A stretch of 64,000 nt of DNA from Irregularibacter muris (GCF_024622505.1 NZ_JANKAS010000002.1:124001-188000), one strand, 5' to 3'; counted from the first letter of the stretch, positions 1 to 7,924 are shown. Notes: generated from the letters alone by a model not told the origin. Program-made: numbers and translations.

Positions 1-1
1 G

Positions 2-877
2 AATAAAAAAGTCAAGGAAATTGGGGCAGAACATACACATTTTGTCAATCCCCATGGCTATCATGATGAAGACCATTATACTACTCCCTTGGATATGGCG
101 ATGATTTCTAGGGAAGCTATGAAAAATCAAATTTTTAGAAAGATCGTGAAAACTCCTCAGCTTTTCTACAGGACCTCTAAGGACTTAGAAAATAATGAAG
201 AGGAAGAAAGATCCTGGCAAAATAGCAATGAGTTAATTCAACAGGGAAGTAGGAATTTTTACCCCTATGCCCAGGGCATCAAAACCGGTAGAACTACGTC
301 AGCTGGGAGATGTTTAGTATCATCGGCAGTAAAGGAGGACGTAAATGTTATCGCAGTCGTGTTTAAAAGTACTGAAGGTGATGTATGGGGTGATTCTACT
401 AAATTATTATCCTACGGCATAGAAAATTTTAAACATCACGTCTTTGCCCAAAAAGAGGAGATCATTACAAAAGTCAAAATAAAAAATGCCCATCCTAAAG
501 ACCCAAAGGAAATGGAAATCATTACCGAAAAGGATATAAAAGGCTTAATAAAAAAAGAAGATATTCCAAAAGTTAATAAAAAGATAGAGTCGGAGGATAA
601 TCAAGAGATTCAATCTAGCAAATTCCAAGCTCCTATTGAAAAGGGTGAAAAGGTGGGGGAAATTACTTACTTTTTAGGGGATAAAGTAGTTGCCAAGGGA
701 AATTTAGTGGCAAAGGAAAGTATAAGAAAAAAAGGTTTTTTCAAAGCCTATTGGTGGATATTTATCCTTGCTTTGCCTATTCTATTTATTATTATGAATA
801 GAAATGCACAAGCCAAAAGGAGAAAAAACAGGGCACGAAGAAAAAAGTATAGATTTAATGGACAAAAAAGAAACTAG
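2..877 (+). CDS. D-alanyl-D-alanine carboxypeptidase, S11 family (3' part)
   Basis: This is the C-terminal part (291 codons) of a low-molecular-weight penicillin-binding protein that trims the terminal D-Ala from peptidoglycan stem peptides. The reading frame runs in from the window edge, so the SxxK and SxN motifs lie outside. Visible are the family segment NPHGYHDEDHYTT just inside the window and the KTG triad (within GIKTGRTTSAG) near 281-289. A hydrophobic helix around 745-800 followed by a very basic tail fits a C-terminal membrane anchor. A DacF-type sporulation enzyme is possible but cannot be told from vegetative DacA-like enzymes here. Confidence 0.88.
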   Translation, partial: NKKVKEIGAEHTHFVNPHGYHDEDHYTTPLDMAMISREAMKNQIFRKIVKTPQLFYRTSKDLENNEEEERSWQNSNELIQQGSRNFYPYAQGIKTGRTTSAGRCLVSSAVKEDVNVIAVVFKSTEGDVWGDSTKLLSYGIENFKHHVFAQKEEIITKVKIKNAHPKDPKEMEIITEKDIKGLIKKEDIPKVNKKIESEDNQEIQSSKFQAPIEKGEKVGEITYFLGDKVVAKGNLVAKESIRKKGFFKAYWWIFILALPILFIIMNRNAQAKRRKNRARRKKYRFNGQKRN

Positions 878-904
878 TGCAAATTGCCTAGCTTCTTTTT
901 TGTC
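861..904. terminator. Bidirectional terminator between the carboxypeptidase and rpsD
   Basis: Inverted repeat with arms of 17 bases and one mismatch. The left arm is A-rich and the right arm T-rich, so the hairpin reads as an intrinsic terminator on both strands. It lies between two convergent genes, and the left arm overlaps the last codons of the carboxypeptidase gene. Confidence 0.8.
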
Positions 905-908
905 TTTA

Positions 909-1484
909 TTATTTTGAATAATATTCTATAATCTTTGAATCAATGATCTCTATAGGAAGTTCATCCCTTAGAGGCAGTCTGGTTAGTCTGCCAGAAAAAT
1001 TATCGATATCCTTATCAAGATAAGGTAAGAAAGTATTTGAATTTTTAAAATTATCCGCAAAAATATCGTTTTTTCTGGAAGATTCTTTTAGGGAAATGAC
1101 ATCTCCTACATTGACAGCCAAGGAAGGGCGGTCAATTTTCTGGCCGTTTACTAAGATATGTCCATGCACCACCATTTGTCTTGCCTGTCTCAAGGATGAG
1201 CCAAATCCTAATCTATATACCAGATTGTCTAATCTCATTTCTAACATTTGAGTCAATACTTCTCCGGGATTTTGACGAGATTTTAATGATTTATTTACAT
1301 AAATTCTAAACTGTTTTTCTAATAACCCGTAGTATGTCTTTAGTTTTTGTTTTTCTAATAATTGTTCTCCGTATTCTGAGTGCTTATGTTTTTTTACCCC
1401 TCTGTTTAATGCCTTAGGGTGTCCGAAAACATCAACACCAAGATGTCTTGATAATTTAAATCTAGGACCCATAGGTCTAGCCAA
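909..1484 (-). CDS. rpsD: Ribosomal protein S4, cysteine-free paralogue
   Basis: 30S primary assembly protein S4 (uS4), 191 residues. The N-terminal domain begins MARPMGPRFKLSRHLG and lacks the four zinc-binding cysteines found in the other S4 type. The S4 RNA-binding domain follows (around residues 80-150: LEMRLDNLVYRLGF, then RQARQMVVHGHILVNG). The gene stands alone rather than in the rpsM-rpsK-rpsD-rpoA operon, which in Clostridia usually marks a second, non-zinc S4 copy. AGGAGG precedes the ATG. An exact Fur box overlaps its promoter, suggesting metal-controlled expression. That a zinc-type copy exists elsewhere in the genome is inference. Confidence 0.93.
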   Translation of the reverse strand: MARPMGPRFKLSRHLGVDVFGHPKALNRGVKKHKHSEYGEQLLEKQKLKTYYGLLEKQFRIYVNKSLKSRQNPGEVLTQMLEMRLDNLVYRLGFGSSLRQARQMVVHGHILVNGQKIDRPSLAVNVGDVISLKESSRKNDIFADNFKNSNTFLPYLDKDIDNFSGRLTRLPLRDELPIEIIDSKIIEYYSK

Positions 1485-1544
1485 TAGTATTCCTCCTTAA
1501 AATAATGAAAGTTAAATATTGACGTGCCAGCTAGCCTATAAACT

Positions 1545-1588
1545 AGAATAACATAATTATCCCTAAATGTAAATGATAATTATTATCA
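1545..1588 (-). promoter_or_regulatory. Promoter and Fur box upstream of rpsD
   Basis: On the minus strand TTTACA (1568-1573) and TATTCT (1545-1550) are separated by 17 bases. Directly upstream, at 1574-1588, lies TGATAATTATTATCA, an exact match to the 7-1-7 Fur box. It matches the Fur consensus rather than the Zur (TCGTAATNATTACGA) or PerR (TTATAATNATTATAA) forms known from Bacillus. A repressor bound here would block the -35 region. Confidence 0.75.
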
Positions 1589-1703
1589 AATAAAAAAGAT
1601 TACATCAAATATCGAGTAAAGATCTTGATTTTACGAGGAAAAAACAGCAAGTCAATAGAGCATTTCAAAAAATTACCAAGATATTTTTTGAATAGATAAT
1701 TTC

Positions 1704-3056
1704 TTAAAAATTAAAAAGTTTTTTCTTAGTATTTTGATTTTTTTCAATAGTGGTTATTTTTTCTTTAATAACCTCTATATCTTTTTGGATATTCGTAATG
1801 GTATCTATCACTTCTTTCAAAGATGTGGAGTTTTCTTCTATAGAATTCAAAGCATTTATTAGTTCATTTTGATTTTCTACTATATCATTTTTTAAATTCA
1901 TTAATGGATCCTCTTCAATATTTTGAGTATTTATTTGTTCCTTTTGCTCTACTAAATTACTGTTCACCTGCTGTTCATTTTCTAAAAATGATGATGATAT
2001 TTTATCCGTTATAGATTGTTCATTAAGATTCTCACCTAAATAGAAATAAATATGGTCATCATTAATACTACCATAACAATGATGGATTTTATTATGGATA
2101 TTCGTAGAGGTAATATTACAAAAATGCTTAATTAGATGAATTGGACGGTCATTTAATGAAACTTCATTTTCTAAATTCCAATTTAATCCATAATTTTCTG
2201 AGACAAGGCAATGAATTTTATCCTCTCCAATACATACAATATATAATTTGTTATTTTTTTCAAACATAATAGGAGGATAGCTGGAATTTGTTATTTTAGG
2301 CAGATTGATTTCTGTCCAATGATATTTGCTTTGTCTCATAGGAGAGAGCTGTTTATAAGTAAGTAAGTAATCATTATCGTCTAAACTATACCAAAGAACA
2401 TGAATATTATCCCGGGAATCAATAAATAAATAGGGAGAAATATTGTCTATTTCAGAAGATGAAATTTTAGCAGGGGCTTTCACCCATTCTTTATTGAAAA
2501 TATTATAAAAAGTATAGTAGATATGGTTGGTAGTATATTCTTTTGCTCTATAGATTAAGAATATATTTCCAAACTTATCTTTATCCAGATAGAAAGGAGT
2601 GAAGTTTTTTCCAGAGAAAACACTAAGAATAGTTTTTTTTGACCAGTAAGTTGAATCTTTGGTTATATGCTCAATACTCCATAGATTGGTATTGATTATA
2701 TTAGTAAAAGCGTAAAATATACTAATATGACTTTCATGTATAAATAAATTCAAATATTTATATCGATTAGATCGAGGGTCCAATTTTCTAACTACATTTT
2801 CCTCCCAGGTTTTATTTAAATATACAGCATAGATTAGTTCTCCACTATTAAGCAAGTAAAGCAGATGAAGTTTATTATTCTTATCAATATTTGCTGCAAA
2901 ATCTGCTACATTACTCTTTACTATTTTAGTGTTGGTATAGTTATTATCTGTCTTTAATTCATTAAAAATTAAATTATGTTGTTTATCTACATAAAAGATA
3001 AAAGACTGGTTTAATGAATCTTGAATGTAGGTATATTCTTGAATGTTTTTATTCAT
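1704..3056 (-). CDS. Repeat protein with C-terminal coiled coil, paralogue of the 4660-6303 product
   Basis: Not recognised as a named family. The protein has 450 residues and no signal peptide or membrane helix. Residues 1 to about 330 contain recurring strand-rich units with a D-x-x-N-x-(I/L)-H-(L/V)-L core (for example DSRDNIHVLWY and KNNKLHLLYLL), as expected of a beta-propeller of the BNR/sialidase-like kind. Residues about 380-445 form a heptad-rich coiled coil ending in IEKNQNTKK. The last 60 residues nearly duplicate the tail of the second paralogue. It starts at an ATG after AAAGGAGCG. It is divergent from the SPOCS-like gene, with a CATAATATG mother-cell-type promoter element between them. 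A spore-surface role is inferred. Confidence 0.6.
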   Translation of the reverse strand: MNKNIQEYTYIQDSLNQSFIFYVDKQHNLIFNELKTDNNYTNTKIVKSNVADFAANIDKNNKLHLLYLLNSGELIYAVYLNKTWEENVVRKLDPRSNRYKYLNLFIHESHISIFYAFTNIINTNLWSIEHITKDSTYWSKKTILSVFSGKNFTPFYLDKDKFGNIFLIYRAKEYTTNHIYYTFYNIFNKEWVKAPAKISSSEIDNISPYLFIDSRDNIHVLWYSLDDNDYLLTYKQLSPMRQSKYHWTEINLPKITNSSYPPIMFEKNNKLYIVCIGEDKIHCLVSENYGLNWNLENEVSLNDRPIHLIKHFCNITSTNIHNKIHHCYGSINDDHIYFYLGENLNEQSITDKISSSFLENEQQVNSNLVEQKEQINTQNIEEDPLMNLKNDIVENQNELINALNSIEENSTSLKEVIDTITNIQKDIEVIKEKITTIEKNQNTKKKLFNF

Positions 3057-3091
3057 GATAATCGCTCCTTTATTTAAAATAAAAATAATAT

Positions 3092-3123
3092 CACAAAGAT
3101 CTCTTTAATTCATAATATGAAAG
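3092..3123. promoter_or_regulatory. Candidate SigK/SigE-type promoter, possibly bidirectional
   Basis: On the + strand CAC (3092-3094) is followed after 16 bases by CATAATATG (3111-3119). This resembles the SigK pattern AC-N16/17-CATANNNTA. The -10 block TTCATA-A-TATGAA is itself palindromic, so the same element could face the divergent gene ending upstream at 3056. The + strand start would lie about 35 bases before the ATG at 3160. The motif is short and was matched by eye. Confidence 0.45.
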
Positions 3124-3159
3124 TAGAAATAGATTTATTAAATAAAAGGAGTGAAAAAG

Positions 3160-3795
3160 ATGGAAAGGGATATAAATTTTAATCGTGATGATTGTAAAAT
3201 GGAATTCGATATGCATCACATTAAAGAAGTGGATTGTATTGTAGTTGATAAAGTCTATTCCCAATATCAGGACAGAGAGTGTTTTCCACAGTTAGAACTT
3301 GAAATAGAAAGTGGAACAATTGAATGCATAAAATTTGCACCAGGTTACATTGTACCAGGTACACTAATTAAAAGTGATATGCCTAATAAACCACATTTCA
3401 GTAGAGTTAGATTTGAATTAAGAATACCTTATGAAATATTCATGGCAGATGGAACAACGTTAAAAGGAAATTTACCAGATATATATAAAGATATTGTAAT
3501 GTTTGTACCAGAGGCACGAGATGAATTTGAATTTAATATTGTTGTAGATACTAGCTCCAATATATTGGCTGAACCTATAATAGATAAATGTCAAGTTACT
3601 TTTGCGGTAGGGGTTTTCATCGTAATAAAAGTTGTTGGCAAAGTGCAACTTTTAGTGCCTACATTTGGATTCTGTCCAGAGCCACCACAAAGTGTAGACT
3701 TTAGTCAAGAAAACGCCTGTGATGATTTTGATGACCATTCTTTCCCATTATTTTTCCCGCTACAATACGGGGATTTATTTGGAGGTGAAAAATAA
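3160..3795 (+). CDS. SPOCS-like (DUF3794-related) probable spore protein
   Basis: Protein of 211 residues. The segment DCIVVDKVYSQYQDRECF near the N terminus is typical of clostridial proteins related to the SPOCS/DUF3794 domain found in SafA/SipL-type spore morphogenesis proteins. The rest is strand-rich with a repeated hydrophobic beta pattern, and an acidic, aromatic tail follows (DDFDDHSFPLFF). There is no signal peptide. The ATG at 3160 lies 9 bases after AGGAG; an upstream in-frame GTG abuts that site and is an unlikely start. It shares an intergenic region with the divergent repeat protein and carries a SigK-like promoter. Specific function is unknown. Confidence 0.65.
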   Translation: MERDINFNRDDCKMEFDMHHIKEVDCIVVDKVYSQYQDRECFPQLELEIESGTIECIKFAPGYIVPGTLIKSDMPNKPHFSRVRFELRIPYEIFMADGTTLKGNLPDIYKDIVMFVPEARDEFEFNIVVDTSSNILAEPIIDKCQVTFAVGVFIVIKVVGKVQLLVPTFGFCPEPPQSVDFSQENACDDFDDHSFPLFFPLQYGDLFGGEK

Positions 3796-3820
3796 GAGGA
3801 GCTAGCAGCTCTTATTTTTT
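3792..3820 (+). terminator. Terminator after the SPOCS-like gene
   Basis: GAGCT-AGC-AGCTC stem, extended by AATAA/TTATT, followed by six T residues. It starts at the stop codon. Confidence 0.7.
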
Positions 3821-3895
3821 GCATTTTAAATCTTGTTTATGTTTAGCTATTTAAAACCATATCGTGAGAAGTAACGATTAAATTCAAAATAAATA

Positions 3896-3923
3896 TTGAT
3901 AATTTAGGTACCTAAATTATCAA
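3896..3923. repeat. Perfect 28-bp palindrome
   Basis: TTGATAATTTAGGT is followed directly by its exact reverse complement, centred on a GGTACC. There is no T-run, so it is a poor terminator. It lies 80 bases before the ATG of the Cys-rich gene, so an operator or a structured leader element is possible. Confidence 0.8.
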
Positions 3924-4003
3924 CATTAATATACTGCTAGTAGAGAATGCTTAATTTGTATTCTAAAACTCATATTCGTATAGATGGAAAGGAGAAGATA
4001 ATA

Positions 4004-4570
4004 ATGACTGTTTATTACCAACCTGGTTATCAAACAGATAATAAGAAAAATGATGAGAAATGTTTTTCTAGATGTCATAGACAGGATGATTGTTGTCGTA
4101 AAGTAGATTGCAGTCCTGATAAAGTTGTATTTAAATGTAATAATATTAGTGGGGCTAGCGGTATATCGGTTATAGCTATAGGAGATACGGTTATGCCTAG
4201 AAATGTAGCAACTGTGTCAGTACCAGATTTGTGTTGCTTTAAAAGACCATGTACGAAAATAGACTTTTCTGCTATTATTACTTTTTCCGCAGCTATTGCT
4301 GTTGGGACAACGATAACATTTAGAGTATTTAAACGTTGTGGTTCAGGTGACGAAATACAAATTCAATCCTTTGACTTTACTCAAGGCTTAGCACTTGCAG
4401 TAGGAAGTTCAATACCTGTAAGCTTTAGTATCTGTGATTGTGATGGTTGTTTTGACGACGATTGTTGTGTATATAGGGTAGCAGTAGAAGCTACAGCAAC
4501 TGTAGCATTGGCAACAGCTATAAATGTCAACCAAGGAACAATTTCTGCTTTTGCTGCAGACCTTTGTTAA
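4004..4570 (+). CDS. Cysteine-rich probable spore-surface protein
   Basis: Protein of 188 residues in two parts. Residues about 10-45 are charged and Cys-rich, with a DDCCRK motif. The rest is strand-rich and Ala/Val/Thr-rich with further Cys pairs (CCFKRPC, CDCDGCFDDDCC). The composition resembles exosporium or coat proteins that are cross-linked by disulfides and the DUF4489-type clostridial proteins, but membership is not certain. The ATG at 4004 follows AAGGAGAAG; an upstream in-frame ATG at 3947 has no ribosome binding site. It lies between the two paralogous coiled-coil genes, which supports a joint structural role. Confidence 0.55.
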   Translation: MTVYYQPGYQTDNKKNDEKCFSRCHRQDDCCRKVDCSPDKVVFKCNNISGASGISVIAIGDTVMPRNVATVSVPDLCCFKRPCTKIDFSAIITFSAAIAVGTTITFRVFKRCGSGDEIQIQSFDFTQGLALAVGSSIPVSFSICDCDGCFDDDCCVYRVAVEATATVALATAINVNQGTISAFAADLC

Positions 4571-4618
4571 TTGGGGTTTTTAAAATATAGCTTAAAGATT
4601 GGCAAATAAATCATATGA

Positions 4619-4640
4619 AAGGGGCTAAATATAGCCCCTT
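4619..4640. terminator. Bidirectional terminator between convergent genes
   Basis: AAGGGGCTA-AATA-TAGCCCCTT is a perfect 9-bp stem with A residues before it and a T-rich stretch after. It separates the Cys-rich gene from the convergent gene whose stop is at 4660. Confidence 0.8.
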
Positions 4641-4659
4641 AAAATAATTTTTACATGTA

Positions 4660-6303
4660 TTATTTAAATAGTGAAAAACCTTTTTTAGTATTTTCATTCT
4701 TTTCAATCGTTGTTATTTTCTCTTTTATCAACGCTGTATCTTTTTTTATACAAGCAACTGCATCTATAACTTCATTTAAAGACAAGGAATTTTCTTCGAT
4801 AGAATTCAAAGCATTCATTAGCTGATTTTGATTTTCCAATAAGAAAGTTTTAAAATCTATTAATGGATCTGTTGCGGTATTTTTTTTGTTAAATTCGTTT
4901 TTTAGATTTTTAGTATCTTTCTGTAATTCACGAACCATGTTGGTGTATTCTAAGGTATGGGATTTTGGGCCGATATTTTCGCCTGTTTTTACTATTGTTT
5001 TTAAAAATTCAGGTTTGATTTGTATTGGATTATTTGAATTTTTAAAAACAGAGGAAGTGTTTTGTTGTTTGTTTAGGCTATTGTTCTCTTTATGTAATTT
5101 TAGAATCATTTCATCTAATGATTTCATATACACCTTTGCATGTTCACTAGGAGGATTTTCAAAGATTTTCTCATTTTGTATCTGAACAAGATCTGTTAAA
5201 AATATCTCCTCTTTTTTATTCGTATTAGAAATAAAGTTTAAGTCACTAGAATTGGATAAAGCGTTTTGTTGAAATTTTTTATAATCCTCTTGTTTCAAAA
5301 AAAAGGAAATGGGGCAGGTTCGACCATTTTGTGCATCGAATAAAATATAGAAAGCTTTATTATTAAAATTTTGCTTTTCAGATAAATATCTGTAAAGCTT
5401 ATATTGAGATATATGGGCAAGAACTTTACAAGAGGGATCCCATGTTTTTCCCATATTATTAGATTGTATATAATATAGCTTTTGTTCTTCTATCCAGAAA
5501 AGGGTAAGTTTATTTTCCACTAACCCAAAAAAGGGACAATAAATTTTGTTGCTGCAAGAATAAACTTCTATTTTCCTTTCCCACTGAGTCTCATTTAAGG
5601 GTGAAGTATTTTTACTAAGATAATGAATACGGTATATTCCATCTGTTGACGAAATGTAGCAGAGATGTATTTTATTTTCTACGATCCAAATATTAGGGGA
5701 ATTTCCTTTTTTAAAAGGCAGAATATTTTGAGTCCATAGATTAGCTTCTTCATGAAATTGGAATAATTGTAGTTGTCTTTCTTGCTCATTCCAGCATTTA
5801 CAAATCAAATAGATATTTCCCTCATCATCTTGTATACTCACATTCGTATCTCTAATCGGTTTTGTAGTACTTTCAAAAAAAACAATTTGGTTCCAGTAAT
5901 TATTTTCCCAGAATAGATCTATAAAGAACCATTTATTTGTTGCTTTTTGTATGCTGTATAAAATATGAGTCTTATCTTTGTGGATATGTAAAGAAAGTAA
6001 CTGAAGGGAATCCTTGTAGTTTTCTAAATCAAATAGTTTTAATATATTCCATTTTGCTCCATTAAAAAAATAATATAGTATTTCTCCAGATTTTTTTCTA
6101 AGGACTAGATGGATATCATTTCCTTTCCCTATATCCAGCAAAAAATCTTCAGTACAATCAGTAGTGAGTATTGCTGAGTGTATTTTTTTATATTGGTTGT
6201 TATAAACTTCATATAAAATTTCGCTTCTAGATGTGTATTGAAAGATCCAAAGGTTTAGAAAATTATCAGTAATACAATAAGCTTTAGACTGATTGTTTAA
6301 CAT
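4660..6303 (-). CDS. Repeat protein with C-terminal coiled coil, paralogue of the 1704-3056 product
   Basis: Not a named family. The protein has 547 residues. The N-terminal 330 or so carry the same kind of repeated strand units as the smaller paralogue (DIGKGNDIHLVLRKK, DDEGNIYLICK). A longer variable linker (about 370-470) and a coiled coil follow, with NALNSIEENS and IKEKITTIEKN in both proteins. No signal peptide or membrane helix is seen. The ATG follows AGGTAGGTG. A CATAATAT element upstream suggests mother-cell expression. The paralogues differ mainly in the linker before the coiled coil, as expected of stalked surface proteins with a shared anchoring tail; this is inference. Confidence 0.6.
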   Translation of the reverse strand: MLNNQSKAYCITDNFLNLWIFQYTSRSEILYEVYNNQYKKIHSAILTTDCTEDFLLDIGKGNDIHLVLRKKSGEILYYFFNGAKWNILKLFDLENYKDSLQLLSLHIHKDKTHILYSIQKATNKWFFIDLFWENNYWNQIVFFESTTKPIRDTNVSIQDDEGNIYLICKCWNEQERQLQLFQFHEEANLWTQNILPFKKGNSPNIWIVENKIHLCYISSTDGIYRIHYLSKNTSPLNETQWERKIEVYSCSNKIYCPFFGLVENKLTLFWIEEQKLYYIQSNNMGKTWDPSCKVLAHISQYKLYRYLSEKQNFNNKAFYILFDAQNGRTCPISFFLKQEDYKKFQQNALSNSSDLNFISNTNKKEEIFLTDLVQIQNEKIFENPPSEHAKVYMKSLDEMILKLHKENNSLNKQQNTSSVFKNSNNPIQIKPEFLKTIVKTGENIGPKSHTLEYTNMVRELQKDTKNLKNEFNKKNTATDPLIDFKTFLLENQNQLMNALNSIEENSLSLNEVIDAVACIKKDTALIKEKITTIEKNENTKKGFSLFK

Positions 6304-6327
6304 AATTACACCTACCTTATAGAATAA

Positions 6328-6335
6328 ATATTATG
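6328..6335 (-). promoter_or_regulatory. CATAATAT, candidate sporulation -10 element
   Basis: On the minus strand CATAATAT lies 25 bases before the ATG at 6303. The same octamer occurs in the 3111-3119 promoter. An AC dinucleotide lies upstream, but at 14-15 rather than 16-17 bases, so the -35 match is weak. Confidence 0.35.
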
Positions 6336-6340
6336 GGCTT

Positions 6341-6531
6341 AGGTCAATAGTTCCACATGAAAAATTCCATATCTTAAGCAATAGGTTTTCCAAATTCATT
6401 TGGAGTGGGATATTCAATGTTGTTACTGACTTTCAAGATTGGTATCAAGAACGGTATCAGTATAAGTTTTTATCCATTAATTATGGGTTTATTACATATA
6501 TATGTATATGTAATGAGAATATAATAATTAT
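6341..6531. other. Intergenic stretch without a gene
   Basis: AT-rich sequence with no plausible reading frame. It holds a near-palindromic TA-alternating stretch (6491-6514) and two GGTATCA copies near 6456-6476, but nothing that can be assigned. Confidence 0.5.
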
Positions 6532-6602
6532 AAAATAATGTAAGCACCACATAATTCCCATTTTGCGTTAGGATGAGGACTATGTGATGCTTACATTATT
6601 TT
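6532..6602 (-). terminator. Long-stem terminator after the CAP-domain gene
   Basis: Arms of 22 bases with one mismatch and a 27-base loop, beginning with AAAATAATG and ending with CATTATTTT. Read from the minus strand it follows the stop at 6621 and ends in a T-rich tail. Confidence 0.7.
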
Positions 6603-6620
6603 TCACTGTTTATATTATTT

Positions 6621-7556
6621 CTATTTTCCAATAAACATTTGTGTAACGGTAATTCCTGATGTAGATTTGTTTTGTACAATACCAATTCCCATGTGAGTAT
6701 AGTTGGGATTTAATATGTTTTGTCGATGGCCTTCAGAGTTCATTAGAGCTTGATGGGCCTTAAGCATGGTTGAATTTTTTGCTATATTTTCTCCAGCGGT
6801 TCTATATTTGATACCAAAGCTTTTCATCATATCAAAGGGGCTTCCATAGGTTGGTGAAGTATGGGAGAAATAATTTTTGTCTACCATATCTTGAGATTTA
6901 ATTTCTGCTACCTTTGCTACCTCTGTATCCATTTGTAGTGGAGCAACACCAGCTTTTGCTCTTTCACTGTTTACATATTCTAACATCTTTAATTCTTCAG
7001 CATTAACTGTGTTATTGGTTCCCCCACTTACAGGTGGTTTTGGATCTGGTTTATTTGGTTGTTCAGGTGTTGTTGGTTGTTCAGGTTTTGGATCTGGTTT
7101 ATTTGGTTGTTCAGGTGTTGTTGGTTGTTCAGGTTTTGGATCTGGTTTACTTGGTTGCTCAGGTGTTGTTGGTTGTTCGGGCTTTGGATCTGGCTTGCTT
7201 GGCTGTTCAGGTGTTGTTGGTTGTTCGGGCTTTGGATCTGGCTTGCTTGGCTGTTCAGGTGTTGTTGGTTGTTCGGGTTTTGGATCTGGCTTACTTGGTT
7301 GTTCAGGTGTTGTTGGATTGCTTGGTTGTACAGGTCTATTGATAAATCTATGATTTAAAAAGTAAAAAATATTATTTGTATCTAAAAAACCCTTATAACT
7401 TCCGATTGTTCCTGCACTTAGCTTTATTGGTTGTATATGGTTGTCTGATGTATTATTTCCAGAACTGAAATAAAAGATTTGTGCACTAGCCATAGGTGCA
7501 AATACCATAAGTCCGACCAAGGCTAACACTATTGTTGCTACTACTCTGTTTTTCAT
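6621..7556 (-). CDS. Secreted CAP-domain (YkwD-like) protein with proline-rich repeats
   Basis: Protein of 311 residues. Residues 1-25 form a signal peptide cut after AMASA. Residues about 78-175 are six or so 16-residue repeats of the type PEQPTTPEQPSKPDPK. Residues about 187-311 are a CAP/SCP domain of the bacterial YkwD type, with FSHTSP, AGENIA and EGHRQNILNP carrying the usual His and Glu residues. The repeat region resembles a stiff wall-spanning linker. GGTGA precedes the ATG. The protein is extracellular; its substrate or ligand is unknown. It has its own terminator and no operon partners. Confidence 0.88.
   Translation of the reverse strand: MKNRVVATIVLALVGLMVFAPMASAQIFYFSSGNNTSDNHIQPIKLSAGTIGSYKGFLDTNNIFYFLNHRFINRPVQPSNPTTPEQPSKPDPKPEQPTTPEQPSKPDPKPEQPTTPEQPSKPDPKPEQPTTPEQPSKPDPKPEQPTTPEQPNKPDPKPEQPTTPEQPNKPDPKPPVSGGTNNTVNAEELKMLEYVNSERAKAGVAPLQMDTEVAKVAEIKSQDMVDKNYFSHTSPTYGSPFDMMKSFGIKYRTAGENIAKNSTMLKAHQALMNSEGHRQNILNPNYTHMGIGIVQNKSTSGITVTQMFIGK
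7032..7325 (-). repeat. 48-bp tandem repeats in the CAP-domain gene
   Basis: About six in-frame copies of a 48-base unit coding for PEQPTTPEQPxKPDPK. Neighbouring units are nearly identical at the DNA level, including silent positions, which points to recent duplication and likely copy-number variation. Confidence 0.85.
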
Positions 7557-7863
7557 TTAGGTCACCGCTTTCTTTTAGTTTTTTATGTATCCAGGCTGCA
7601 ATGTGTTACAGTTTAGATACAAAATATTTACATGTTTAATAATAACTTAAAACAATATAGTATTGCAAGGTTTTAGAAGAAGAATTAAGGTGGTAATTTT
7701 TGTTAGGAGGATAAGATTCTTATCATGAAAATAATGAGGTATTGTGGACAAATGTCAAATTAAACTTTCTAAATTTATTTCTTTCAATTGTCTATACTAT
7801 ATATAGATATAAATCATCCTCTTTAAAAGTATGAGGAACTAATTAATTATTTAACAGAAAATA
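7557..7863. other. Divergent intergenic region before iscR
   Basis: Separates the CAP-domain gene from iscR. There is no convincing gene. At 7710-7724 lies a perfect 7-1-7 inverted repeat (GATAAGA-T-TCTTATC) directly after an AGGAGG. A 12-codon frame starts with the ATG at 7725 but is too short to support. Confidence 0.5.
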
Positions 7864-7924
7864 TTGACATATTAGATAGCCTGTGATATTCTTTATTTGA
7901 ATTCCGACTTAACAGCTCGGGATT
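7864..7924 (+). promoter_or_regulatory. iscR promoter with possible operator
   Basis: TTGACA (7864-7869), 17 bases, TATTCT (7887-7892). Between the expected start and the ribosome binding site lies a short dyad, CCGA-N9-TCGG (near 7906-7922), where an autoregulatory Rrf2 site could sit. The promoter is well supported; the operator is a guess. Confidence 0.7.

Noticed and set aside
7009-7358. Three overlapping + strand frames rich in Gly, Cys, Leu or Trp across the CAP gene
   Set aside because: They are shadows of the 48-bp repeats of the minus strand gene and have no ribosome binding sites.
7725-7763. A 12-codon leader-like frame after an AGGAGG
   Set aside because: The spacer is about 15 bases, too long, and nothing downstream depends on it.
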